Shown here in pieces: positions 7,301-15,559 of a stretch of DNA of 64,000 bases. Both the position numbers and the translations under genes were made by a program. Under the pieces are notes generated by a model. That model saw nothing but the letters and a program-made list of their open reading frames with translations, made no database searches and had not been told where the DNA came from. Source of the stretch: JAUSIF01 sp040901465 (lineage in GTDB: Bacteria; Pseudomonadota; Alphaproteobacteria; Rhizobiales; Xanthobacteraceae). Every line of letters starts with the position of its first letter. Positions within the stretch are counted from its first letter, which is position 1. Location: contig JBBDYN010000026.1 of the NCBI GenBank assembly GCA_040901465.1, forward strand, positions 1 through 64,000. Direction: 5' to 3'.

Positions 7301-8815
7301 TCAGCGGTAACTCCCGATGCGCGCGAACCGCACCGCTTCCTCGGCGGCGCGGAACAGAGCTTTTGCCTTGTTTTCGCACTCGCGCTGTTCGGATGCAGGG
7401 TCGGAGTCTGCCACGATCCCAGCGCCTGCCTGCACATGCATCTTGCCATCCTTGACGATGGCGGTGCGCAGCACGATGCAGGAATCCATGGACCCGTCGG
7501 CGGCGAAATAACCGACGGCGCCGGCATAGAGCCCGCGGCGGTCGCGTTCGAGTTCGTCGATGATTTCCATGGCGCGCACCTTGGGCGCGCCGGAGACCGT
7601 GCCGGCGGGGAAGCCCGCGATCAACGCGTCGAGTGCGTCGTAGCGCGCATCGAGCTCGCCTTCGACGTTGGAAACGATGTGCATCACCTGGCTATAGAAT
7701 TCGAGATCAAATTTCTCGGTGACCTTCACGGTGCCGATCTTGGCTACGCGTCCCACGTCGTTGCGACCGAGATCGAGCAACATCAAATGCTCGGCGCGCT
7801 CCTTGGGGTCGGCGAGCAATTCCTCGGCGAGCGCGCGGTCTTCGGCCGGGGTGGCGCCGCGCGGGCGGGTGCCGGCGATCGGGCGGATCGTCACCTTGCG
7901 GTCGCGCACGCGCACGAGAATTTCCGGGCTCGACCCGGCGACGGCGACGTCGCCAAAATCGAGGAAATAGAGAAACGGGGCCGGGTTCACGCGCCGCAGC
8001 GCGCGGTAGAGCGCGAAAGGCGGAAGCGCGAACGGCGCCTCGAAGCGCTGCGAGAGCACGACCTGGAAGATATCGCCGGCGAAAATGTATTCCTTTCCGC
8101 GCCGGACCATCGCTTCGTAGTCTTTCGCGGCCGTATTCGAGGCGGGCTGCACGGGCCCCGGCTCGGCCCAGACGTCGGGCGAGGATTTTTCGATCGAAGC
8201 GTCGAGTTCCCGCACGATCCGCATGATGCGGTCGCGCGCAGCCTCGTAGGCTTGCGCGGCCGGGACGCCGGCTTCCGGGCGGACCGGGGTCACGACCGTG
8301 ATCGAGTCACGCACGGCATCGAACACGACCACTATCGTCGGGCGCATGAGCACGGCGTCGGCCATGCCGATCTTGTCCGGCTTGGGTGCTGCAAGCCGCT
8401 CCATCAGGCGCACGGTGTCGTAGCCGAGGTAGCCGAAGACGCCGGCGGCCATGGGCGGCAGTTCGTTCGGCACTTCCAGTTTCGACTCGGCGAGGAACGT
8501 ACGCAGCGCCTCGAGCGGCGCCTCGGGGCACGCGACATAAGCGTCCGGCTGCTCGACGGGATCGCGATTGATCTCGGCTTTGTCGCCGTTGCAGCGCCAG
8601 ATCGCGTCGGGCGTAAAGCCGAGGATCGAATAGCGCCCGCGTACGGCCCCGCCCTCGACCGACTCGAGCAGGATGGAATGCGGGCGCCCGCCGAACAGTT
8701 TCAGGAAGGCCGAAACCGGCGTTTCCAGGTCGGCGACGAGCGTGGTCCACGCCAATTGCGGCTCGCCAAGGTCATAGCGGGCCGCGAAGGTCGCCGCCGC
8801 GGGCAGGACGTCCAT
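7301..8815 (-). CDS. trpE: Anthranilate synthase component I TrpE
   Basis: Makes anthranilate from chorismate with ammonia delivered by TrpG. 504 residues, not fused to TrpG. The N-terminal domain carries the tryptophan-binding segment (the LLES motif in the HSILLESVEGG region). The chorismate-binding C-terminal domain has IFAGDIFQVVLSQRF, IAGTRPRG, the DLGRNDVGRV motif, FPAGTVSGAPK and QAGAGIVADSDP. It starts 2 bases after the ppiD stop codon, so it has no room for its own leader or trp attenuator and must be transcribed with ppiD or from a promoter inside it. Confidence 0.97.
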   Translation of the reverse strand: MDVLPAAATFAARYDLGEPQLAWTTLVADLETPVSAFLKLFGGRPHSILLESVEGGAVRGRYSILGFTPDAIWRCNGDKAEINRDPVEQPDAYVACPEAPLEALRTFLAESKLEVPNELPPMAAGVFGYLGYDTVRLMERLAAPKPDKIGMADAVLMRPTIVVVFDAVRDSITVVTPVRPEAGVPAAQAYEAARDRIMRIVRELDASIEKSSPDVWAEPGPVQPASNTAAKDYEAMVRRGKEYIFAGDIFQVVLSQRFEAPFALPPFALYRALRRVNPAPFLYFLDFGDVAVAGSSPEILVRVRDRKVTIRPIAGTRPRGATPAEDRALAEELLADPKERAEHLMLLDLGRNDVGRVAKIGTVKVTEKFDLEFYSQVMHIVSNVEGELDARYDALDALIAGFPAGTVSGAPKVRAMEIIDELERDRRGLYAGAVGYFAADGSMDSCIVLRTAIVKDGKMHVQAGAGIVADSDPASEQRECENKAKALFRAAEEAVRFARIGSYR

Positions 8816-8817
8816 GG

Positions 8818-10707
8818 TCAGTTTCCGGTATCGCCGCCGCCGGTCACGGTGCGCAGCGCGGTCTGGTTCACGCTGACGCCGAGCTGCTGCTGGAGATGCA
8901 GGACGTACTGCACGAGAATGTCGTCCTGGATGCCGGTCGCGAGTTCGGCCACGCGCTGCGACGCCGCTTCGGCCGCGGGGGGTGTGGTCACCACGGTCAC
9001 GCGAAATACGACGCGGCCGACCGCGTCCTCGGCGGTGCCAACGCCGGATTTGCCCTGCGCGGTATCGAAGACGGCGGCCAGCGTGCTGCGATCCAGGCCA
9101 TCGACCGGGCGGCCGCGCTGGATCTTGTCGCGCGTCTCCATCTTGAGGCCGGGCGCGGCCTTGTCGAAGCCGTCGCCGGCATCGAGGCGAGTGCGGATCG
9201 CGCCGGCGCGTTCGGCGAGACGTTTGGCGATCTGTTCGTCCTTCCAGCGCGCCTCGACGTGGTCACGCACCTCGTCGAGCGTGCGCTCGCGCGCGGGCGT
9301 GATCTCGGTCACTTCGTACCAGACATAACCGTTGCCGCCGTCGATCTCGACCGGATCGGTCTCAACGCCGACTTCGGCGGTGAAGGCGCCGGAAATCAGC
9401 TCGCCGAGGGCCGTGACGTTCTCGATCGGCTTGCCATCGGGGGCGCGGCCGCTACGATCGACGGCGTCGATCGTGATTGCCTTGATCCCGAGCTTCGCCG
9501 CGACTTCGCCGAGGCGCGCGCCGGACGCGCGCTCGTCTTCGATGCGGTCGTGCTGGTCGAGGAGCGCATTGCGCGCCTGGCCGAGCGCCATTTCCTTGCG
9601 CAGCGTTTCGGCGACTTCGGCGAACGCAGGCTCCTTGCCCGGCTCGATCTTGTTCACGCGTGCGATCACGGTGCCGAAGCGGCCGGTGATGGGCTTGCTC
9701 ACTTCGCCGGGCGGCAGGGCGAAAACCGCGTCGGCGACGGCGGAGTCGAGAATTTCGCGCTTGGCGACGAGGCCGAGGGCGACGTCGCCGGGCTTCAGGC
9801 CTCGCGCGGCGACGATTTCCTCGAATTTCGCGCCGCTTGTCAGGCGCTGCGAAGCGGCCTGCGCATCGGCCGCGTTCGGGAACACGATCTGCTCGACCTC
9901 ACGGCGCTCCGGCGTCGCGAGACGATTGCGCCGCTCTTCGTACACCTTGCGCAATTCGGCGTCGGAAATCTTGACGTCGGCAGCGAGCGTTTCCGGCGTG
10001 AGCGCGATCGCAACGATCTTGCGATACTCGGGCGCGCGGAACGCGGATTTGCGGTCGGCGAAATAAGTGTCGATCTCAGCCGGCGTGGGGGCGGGGATCG
10101 CGCCGGCAGCATTGCGGTCGAGCACGACGTACTCGACGGTGCGCTGTTCGCCCTCGAAGCGGCGCACCGCATCGCGCACCACCTGCGGGGCGGCGATATC
10201 GCCGCCGAGCGCGCGGGCCAACTGCTGGCGCAGGATCAGGCGCCGTTCGGAATCGACATAGCGTGCCTCGCTGAATCCCGCCGAGCGCAGGATCTCGTAG
10301 AAGCGATTTGGATCGAAAGCGCCGGTCGCGCCGCGGAAGGCGGGATTGGCGTGGATGTGTGCGAGCAAAGTCTGGTTATCGATATTGAGGCCGAGTTGCG
10401 TCGCCTTCACGTCGAGGGTGGTCTCGGACACGATTTCGCCGAGCAATTGGCGGTCGAGGCCGAGCGTGCGGGCCTGGTCGGGCGTAATTCCACGCCCGAG
10501 CTCACGGCTCAGTTGCTGGAGGCGGTCTTGGTAGAGTTGGCGGAAGTTCTCGATGTCGATCTTTACCGGGCCGATTTGCGCCAGGTCACGCGAACCGAAG
10601 CCGCGAAATACGTCGCCAATGCCCCAGATCGCGAACGACAGGACCAGAAGCCCGATAAAGATTTTCGCGACGGTGCCTCCCGCGCTCTTGCGTAGGGCTT
10701 CAAGCAT
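8818..10707 (-). CDS. ppiD: PpiD-like periplasmic peptidyl-prolyl isomerase/chaperone
   Basis: Membrane-anchored folding factor that acts on proteins leaving the Sec translocon. 629 residues, the normal PpiD size. A single N-terminal membrane helix (about residues 14-34) anchors a large periplasmic part with a SurA-like N-terminal helical domain (about 36-190). A parvulin-type rotamase domain lies around 240-365, with GLVAKREIL, VFALPPGEVSKPI and GTVIARV. A second helical chaperone region follows. The parvulin domain is divergent, as in many PpiD proteins, so catalytic activity is uncertain. Its stop codon is 2 bases from trpE. It is divergent from tpiA across 133 bases. Confidence 0.9.
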   Translation of the reverse strand: MLEALRKSAGGTVAKIFIGLLVLSFAIWGIGDVFRGFGSRDLAQIGPVKIDIENFRQLYQDRLQQLSRELGRGITPDQARTLGLDRQLLGEIVSETTLDVKATQLGLNIDNQTLLAHIHANPAFRGATGAFDPNRFYEILRSAGFSEARYVDSERRLILRQQLARALGGDIAAPQVVRDAVRRFEGEQRTVEYVVLDRNAAGAIPAPTPAEIDTYFADRKSAFRAPEYRKIVAIALTPETLAADVKISDAELRKVYEERRNRLATPERREVEQIVFPNAADAQAASQRLTSGAKFEEIVAARGLKPGDVALGLVAKREILDSAVADAVFALPPGEVSKPITGRFGTVIARVNKIEPGKEPAFAEVAETLRKEMALGQARNALLDQHDRIEDERASGARLGEVAAKLGIKAITIDAVDRSGRAPDGKPIENVTALGELISGAFTAEVGVETDPVEIDGGNGYVWYEVTEITPARERTLDEVRDHVEARWKDEQIAKRLAERAGAIRTRLDAGDGFDKAAPGLKMETRDKIQRGRPVDGLDRSTLAAVFDTAQGKSGVGTAEDAVGRVVFRVTVVTTPPAAEAASQRVAELATGIQDDILVQYVLHLQQQLGVSVNQTALRTVTGGGDTGN

Positions 10708-10840
10708 GCTTTTTCCGATCTCGGTGTGAAAGCGGCCGGATCATAGGGACCGGGGGCACCTGCCGCAACGGCGCGTCGGTGCGGATTGCGCGCGCAAACC
10801 GGGTCTGCTACCGGCCTCGCCATCGCATCGGGGTCCAAAA

Positions 10841-11605
10841 ATGGCGCTCAAACGGCGCCCGCTGGTCGCGGGCAACTGGAAGATGAACGGACCCCGCGCC
10901 TCGGTGGCCGAGCTATCCAAGATCATGACGGGTTACAGCGGCGTGCTCGCGGAGCGCGTCGATCTTCTCGTCTGCCCGCCGGCGACCTTGATCATGGCCT
11001 TCGCCGATCATGCGAAGGGTTCGAAGGTCGCGGTCGGAGGACAGGATTGTCATCCGCAGCCGTCGGGTGCGCACACGGGCGAAATTTCAGCCGAGATGCT
11101 GCGCGAAGCCGGCGCGAGTGCCGTGATCGTCGGGCATTCGGAGCGTCGCGCCGATCACGGCGAGACCGATGCGCTCGTGCGCGCCAAGGCCGAGGCGGCG
11201 CTGCGGGCGGGGCTCGCGGCGATCGTGTGCGTCGGCGAAACGCGTGTGGAGCGCAATGCGCGCCGCACGCTCGAAGTGGTGGGCAAGCAGCTCGAAGGAT
11301 CGGTTCCGGACGCGGCAAAAGCCGAAACCGTCGTGATCGCCTATGAACCGGTCTGGTCGATCGGCACGGGTCTTACGCCGACGCCGGCGGACATCGCTGA
11401 GGTCCATGGCGCGATCCGGGAAGCGCTCGAGCGGCGCTTCGGCGCAGCGGCCGGAGCGATCCGCGTCCTCTATGGCGGCTCGGTGAAGCCCGACAATGCC
11501 GCCGAGCTGCTCAAGACCGCGAACGTGGACGGCGCGCTGGTCGGGGGCGCCAGTTTGAAGGCCGAAGATTTTTTGGGAATTGCAAAGGTTTACCTTAAGA
11601 ACTGA
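10841..11605 (+). CDS. tpiA: Triosephosphate isomerase TpiA
   Basis: Interconverts dihydroxyacetone phosphate and glyceraldehyde 3-phosphate in glycolysis and gluconeogenesis. 254 residues, a complete TIM barrel. Catalytic residues are visible: the Lys in AGNWKMNG (residue 14), the His in IVGHSERR near 98, and the Glu in AYEPVWSIGTG near 168. The phosphate-binding YGGSVKPDNA and GALVGGASL segments are intact. It is divergently transcribed from ppiD, so the 133-base gap probably holds promoters for both, though no convincing -35/-10 pair was seen. Confidence 0.97.
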   Translation: MALKRRPLVAGNWKMNGPRASVAELSKIMTGYSGVLAERVDLLVCPPATLIMAFADHAKGSKVAVGGQDCHPQPSGAHTGEISAEMLREAGASAVIVGHSERRADHGETDALVRAKAEAALRAGLAAIVCVGETRVERNARRTLEVVGKQLEGSVPDAAKAETVVIAYEPVWSIGTGLTPTPADIAEVHGAIREALERRFGAAAGAIRVLYGGSVKPDNAAELLKTANVDGALVGGASLKAEDFLGIAKVYLKN

Positions 11606-11782
11606 CGCTTCTAATTCAGCGTTTGGCCTTGCAAAACCGCGTGGGCGACCAAATCTAGGGTTCGCGAGCGCGTCAGATTCACCGCGGCATTTCGGCAGCG
11701 GCCGCAGGGGCGGTGGCATCGGCGTGAACGATCGTGTAAGGGTCCGCCCCGGCCGCGTCCGAACGTTGGGTCGCGTTTTCTA

Positions 11783-11807
11783 CGGCGAACCGGTTCCCAC
11801 TTCGCCG
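11783..11807. repeat. Palindromic repeat upstream of secG
   Basis: A perfect 7-base inverted repeat, CGGCGAA and TTCGCCG, around an 11-base core beginning CCGG and ending CCCAC. The AACCGG...CCAC core is shared with the outer element between trpD and trpC (4408-4478), so the two appear related although their arms differ. It lies 24 bases before the secG start. A role as an RNA hairpin in the secG leader is possible. Confidence 0.5.
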
Positions 11808-11830
11808 AAAAACGCTCCAGAGGAACATCG

Positions 11831-12184
11831 ATGCAGACCGTCGTTATCGTCATTCATCTCTTGGTCGTGCTCGCCTTGATCGGTGTCGTGCTGCTGCAAA
11901 AGTCGGAAGGCGGCGGGCTCGGCATCGGAGGCGGCGGCGGCTTCATGACCACCCGCGGCTCGTCCAATGTGCTCACCAAGGCAACGGCCAGTCTCGCGGC
12001 CGTTTTCTTCGCAACCAGCCTCGTGCTCTCGATCCTCGCGGGCTGGGGACGGCAGGATCGCTCGTTCATCGGCACTCAGCCTGGACCCACGGCTCCCGGC
12101 GCGCCGGCGGGCCAGGGCGGTAATATTCTCGACCAATTGCGGCCGCAGGCGCCCTCGGGGCCCCAGGTGCCGCAATCGAAGTGA
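11831..12184 (+). CDS. secG: Protein-export membrane subunit SecG
   Basis: Auxiliary subunit of the SecYEG translocon in the inner membrane. 117 residues with two membrane helices, at about 1-20 and 52-73. They are joined by the glycine-rich loop LLQKSEGGGLGIGGGGGF and the conserved SSNVLTKATA segment. The C-terminal 40 residues are rich in Pro, Gly and Gln, as is common in alphaproteobacterial SecG. A GAGGAA Shine-Dalgarno sequence lies 5 bases before the ATG. A rho-independent terminator follows directly, so secG ends a transcription unit. Confidence 0.95.
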   Translation: MQTVVIVIHLLVVLALIGVVLLQKSEGGGLGIGGGGGFMTTRGSSNVLTKATASLAAVFFATSLVLSILAGWGRQDRSFIGTQPGPTAPGAPAGQGGNILDQLRPQAPSGPQVPQSK

Positions 12185-12196
12185 GAGTCAGCAAAA

Positions 12197-12225
12197 AAGG
12201 GCCGGGGTTCCGGCCCTTCGGTTTT
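12197..12225 (+). terminator. Rho-independent terminator of secG
   Basis: A perfect stem AAGGGCCGG / CCGGCCCTT with a four-base GGTT loop (12197-12218), preceded by an A-run and followed by CGGTTTTT. It starts 12 bases after the secG stop codon. The A-run before and T-run after the stem are the classical signature, and it could act weakly in both directions. It separates secG from pyrG. Confidence 0.88.
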
Positions 12226-12287
12226 TCGGGTGACGGCGTGCGAAAGCTCTCGTCGAATCGTTTTCGGAGGTCTAAAGCGTAGGTCCC

Positions 12288-13916
12288 ATGGCGCGGTACA
12301 TTTTCATCACCGGCGGCGTGGTTTCCTCGCTCGGAAAGGGTCTCGCTTCATCCGCACTCGCGGCGCTCCTGCAGGCGCGCGGCTATTCGGTGCGGCTCAG
12401 GAAGCTCGATCCCTATCTCAACGTCGATCCGGGGACGATGAGCCCCTATCAGCACGGCGAAGTGTTCGTGACCGACGACGGGGCGGAGACCGACCTCGAC
12501 CTTGGCCATTATGAGCGCTTCACCGGACGGCCCTGCACGCGGCAGGACAACATCACCACGGGCCGCATCTACCAGGAAATTCTCGCCAAGGAACGGCGCG
12601 GCGATTATCTCGGCGCCACCATTCAGGTGATCCCGCACGTCACCAACGCCATCAAGGAATTCGTCGTCGATGGGAATGACGGCTTCGATTTTGTGCTGGT
12701 CGAAATCGGCGGCACGGTGGGCGACATCGAGGGTTTGCCGTTCTTCGAGGCGATCCGCCAGCTTGGCAACGAGCTGCCGCGCGATCATGCGATCTATATT
12801 CACCTGACGCTGCTGCCTTACATTCCGAGCGCTGGCGAACTAAAGACCAAGCCGACACAGCACTCGGTGAAGGAACTGCGCGAGATCGGCATTCAGCCGG
12901 ACATTCTACTCTGCCGCACCGACCGGGAAATTCCGCGTGACGAGCGGCGCAAGCTTTCGCTGTTCTGCAATGTGCGCGAGAGCGCGGTGATCGAGGCGCG
13001 CGACGTCGACAATATCTATGCGGTGCCGGCAGGCTATCACGCGGCCGGGCTTGACCGCGAGGTGCTGGCGGCGTTCGGTATCGAGGGCACGCGCGAGCCT
13101 AATCTCGATCGCTGGACCACGATCAACGAGCGCATCCGCAATCCGGAAGGCGACGTGACGATCGCAGTGGTCGGAAAATACACTGGACTCAAGGACGCCT
13201 ATAAGTCGCTGATCGAGGCGCTCAGCCACGGCGGCATCGCGAACAAGGTGAAGGTCAATCTCGACTGGATCGAGTCGGAGATCTTCGAGCGCGAAGATCC
13301 GGCGCCGTTCCTCGATCATGTGAACGGCATTCTGGTGCCGGGCGGCTTCGGGCAGCGCGGCGCGGAAGGAAAAATCCGCGCGGCGCAATTTGCCCGCGAG
13401 CGCGGCGTTCCCTATTTCGGCATTTGCTTCGGCATGCAGATGGCGGTGATCGAAGCCGCGCGCAATCTCGCCGGCGTCGAAGAGGCGAATTCCAGCGAAT
13501 TCGGCGCGACCCGCGAACCGGTGGTGGGGCTGCTCACCGAATGGCTCAAGGGCAACGAGCGCGAGCGGCGCGACCTCGGCGGCAATCTCGGCGGTACGAT
13601 GCGGCTCGGCGCGTATGCGGCGAAGCTCGCCAAAGGCAGCCGCGTCGCGGAGATCTACGGCGCGACCGACATTTCCGAACGCCACCGCCACCGCTACGAG
13701 GTGAATACGGCCTACAAGGACCGGCTCGAGGATAAAGGCATGCGTTTTTCCGGCATGTCGCCGGATGGCGTGCTGCCGGAGATCATCGAATATCCCGAGC
13801 ATCCCTGGTTCATCGGCGTGCAATTTCACCCCGAACTGAAATCTCGGCCGTTCGAACCGCATCCGCTGTTCGCCTCGTTCGTGGGTGCGGCGGTGGATCA
13901 GAGCCGGTTGGTGTAG
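12288..13916 (+). CDS. pyrG: CTP synthase PyrG
   Basis: Aminates UTP to CTP using ATP and glutamine in pyrimidine nucleotide synthesis. 542 residues, standard length. The N-terminal synthetase domain (1-270) starts with YIFITGGVVSSLGKGL, the P-loop-like nucleotide site, followed by KLDPYLNVDPGTMSP and the EIGGTVGDIE motif. The C-terminal class I amidotransferase domain (about 290-540) has the oxyanion loop GGFGQRG, the nucleophile Cys in GICFGMQ near residue 383, and the His-Glu pair in QFHPEL near 517-519. The gene stands alone between the secG terminator and a 460-base noncoding stretch. Confidence 0.98.
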   Translation: MARYIFITGGVVSSLGKGLASSALAALLQARGYSVRLRKLDPYLNVDPGTMSPYQHGEVFVTDDGAETDLDLGHYERFTGRPCTRQDNITTGRIYQEILAKERRGDYLGATIQVIPHVTNAIKEFVVDGNDGFDFVLVEIGGTVGDIEGLPFFEAIRQLGNELPRDHAIYIHLTLLPYIPSAGELKTKPTQHSVKELREIGIQPDILLCRTDREIPRDERRKLSLFCNVRESAVIEARDVDNIYAVPAGYHAAGLDREVLAAFGIEGTREPNLDRWTTINERIRNPEGDVTIAVVGKYTGLKDAYKSLIEALSHGGIANKVKVNLDWIESEIFEREDPAPFLDHVNGILVPGGFGQRGAEGKIRAAQFARERGVPYFGICFGMQMAVIEAARNLAGVEEANSSEFGATREPVVGLLTEWLKGNERERRDLGGNLGGTMRLGAYAAKLAKGSRVAEIYGATDISERHRHRYEVNTAYKDRLEDKGMRFSGMSPDGVLPEIIEYPEHPWFIGVQFHPELKSRPFEPHPLFASFVGAAVDQSRLV

Positions 13917-14376
13917 CCGCCATCAGGTCCGCTCGATCATCTTGAGCGGGGCGGGATTGCTTCGTGCGTGTGGCTGAGCGTTCCCACGTGATCGGCTGAG
14001 GCCGTCACATATTTGTTTTTGGCATTGCTCGCTTTGGCGAAAGCGCAATCGGGATCTTGTTGAGTTTCATGGTTGGCGCGCGCAGCGGAATCGGTGGGGT
14101 ATGCACGGCGGGCTGGAGGAAGGCGAACGGCCGCCTCGCTTTTCTTCCGAAAGTCACGGTCACGATTTTCGTCGCTCGGGAATTGGCCGAATACGGCGGA
14201 CGCAGGGCATCAGCGATTAGGCGGGCCGAGTATTGTTAATGCTTCCCAAAAAAGTGTCAGGCGATTCGCGATGCGCCTTCATTCAAACATGAATGAAAAA
14301 CTGCCAATAATTTTGGCTGATGTACATCACTTGACGTATTGAAATTTCAGTCTTCAGTCGGAGGGAATGACCAGCG
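13917..14376. other. 460-base intergenic stretch between pyrG and the FIST operon
   Basis: No convincing gene was found. It contains three structured elements. A 6-base-stem hairpin just after pyrG (CCGCTC at 13929-13934, GAGCGG at 13944-13949) has no T-tract. A bulged hairpin at 14024-14049 has stems ATTGC/GCAAT and GCTTT/AAAGC. A perfect 8-base dyad lies at 14278-14297. Two overlapping open frames at 14057-14342 look like chance. The second half is AT-richer than the window average and should hold the promoter of the FIST gene. Confidence 0.6.
14278..14297. promoter_or_regulatory. Perfect dyad upstream of the FIST operon, candidate operator
   Basis: TTCATTCA, a four-base AACA spacer, then TGAATGAA: an exact inverted repeat with 8-base arms, 79 bases before the FIST gene start. 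A possible TTGACG -35 box at 14331-14336 lies 33 bases downstream, although a matching -10 box is not obvious. The size and spacing fit a dimeric transcription factor site. It is not followed by a T-run and is AT-rich, so a terminator is unlikely. No regulator gene is adjacent. Confidence 0.45.
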
Positions 14377-15525
14377 ATGCGCGTTGAACAAATTTTTTGG
14401 ACGAAGCCTTCGGGCTGGCAAAGGAGCAGCCATGGTTCAGACAAAGTTGATCTCGCCTTCTATTTTGGAACGCGGCAGTCACTGGCGGATGGCACGCGGT
14501 ACGAAGAAATTCTCAAGATGTTTCCTGAATCCCGTGTCATCGGATGCAGCACCGGCGGTCAGATTCGCGATGATGACGTGAGCGACGATGAGGTCGCCGG
14601 AGTTGCGCTCGGATTCGATGCCACGCCGATCAAAACGGCATACGAGCCGATACTTCATTCGGGTGAATCTCGCGCTTGCGGGGAAGCGATCGGACGGAAA
14701 CTTCAGGCACCTGATTTGGCGGGAATTTTCGTGCTCTCCGATGGCCTGAACGTCAATGGAAGCGAGTTGGTGGCCGGACTCACAGAGATAGTCGGAAAGG
14801 TCGTGTCGTTGACTGGTGGCCTCGCGGGCGATGGCGCGCAATTTAGCGAGACCCTGGTTGGCTGCGATTGCGCGCCTAGAAGCGGCATGGTCGCCGCCGT
14901 TGGCTTCTACGGCAGCGCAGTCCGAATTGGGCATGGAAGCGCCGGAGGCTGGGATGTATTCGGGCCGCGGCGGCGTATTACGCGTTCGAAAGGCAACGTC
15001 CTGCTCGAACTCGATGGAGAATTGGCGCTCGATCTGTACGAGCGATATCTCGGAGAGGACGAGGCTAAGGGTCTGCCCGGCACCGGCCTTTTATTTCCTC
15101 TGCAAATTCACGATCCCAAGCAACCGGATCATGAGGTCGTCCGTACGATTCTTTCGATTGATCGCCAAGGACGGTCGATGACCTTCGCCGGCGATCTGCC
15201 GGAGGGATGGAGTGCGCAATTGATGCGCGGGAATTTCGATCGCCTGGCCGCCGGCGCGGCCGACGCAGCGCGGCAGGCGCGTGCGGGTATCAGCGAGTGC
15301 AAAGACGGGGATGCAGTTGCTCTGCTTGTCAGCTGCATCGGGCGCAGGCTTCTCATGGGTCAGCGTGCCACCGATGAAGTTGAAGCTGCAGGAATCGAAC
15401 TCGGATCGAAAATCTCGCGGCTTGGGTTCTATTCCTACGGCGAGATTTCTCCACATGCCGCATCGGGAATCTGCGAACTGCACAATCAAACAATGACGGT
15501 CACGACCATCGCTGAGGCAGCGTAG
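14377..15525 (+). CDS. FIST-domain sensor protein (NosP-like)
   Basis: 382 residues. The FIST_N domain covers about 20-215, with IGCSTGGQIRDD, the GLAGDGA motif and the GHGSAGGWDVFGP segment; FIST_C covers about 220-365, with GFYSYGEISP close to the end. FIST proteins are cytoplasmic sensors. The NosP branch binds haem and nitric oxide and is usually encoded next to a histidine kinase or a c-di-GMP enzyme, as here. Haem binding by this one is inference. GGAGG at 14360-14364 is a good Shine-Dalgarno sequence for the ATG. The PAS-GGDEF-EAL gene begins about 34 bases downstream, so the two form an operon. Codon use is less GC-biased than in the flanking pyrG and kdsA. Confidence 0.85.
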   Translation: MRVEQIFWTKPSGWQRSSHGSDKVDLAFYFGTRQSLADGTRYEEILKMFPESRVIGCSTGGQIRDDDVSDDEVAGVALGFDATPIKTAYEPILHSGESRACGEAIGRKLQAPDLAGIFVLSDGLNVNGSELVAGLTEIVGKVVSLTGGLAGDGAQFSETLVGCDCAPRSGMVAAVGFYGSAVRIGHGSAGGWDVFGPRRRITRSKGNVLLELDGELALDLYERYLGEDEAKGLPGTGLLFPLQIHDPKQPDHEVVRTILSIDRQGRSMTFAGDLPEGWSAQLMRGNFDRLAAGAADAARQARAGISECKDGDAVALLVSCIGRRLLMGQRATDEVEAAGIELGSKISRLGFYSYGEISPHAASGICELHNQTMTVTTIAEAA

Positions 15526-15559
15526 GCGCGTTCTTGTCGGGTGACGAAGCTTGGGGCAC

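Noticed and set aside
13929..13949. Hairpin after pyrG as a terminator
   Set aside because: Only a 6-base stem with a 9-base loop and no T-run; kept as structure only, not called as a terminator.
14057..14342. Two overlapping plus-strand open frames after pyrG
   Set aside because: No family character, no Shine-Dalgarno sequence, overlapping frames with atypical composition; more likely noncoding.
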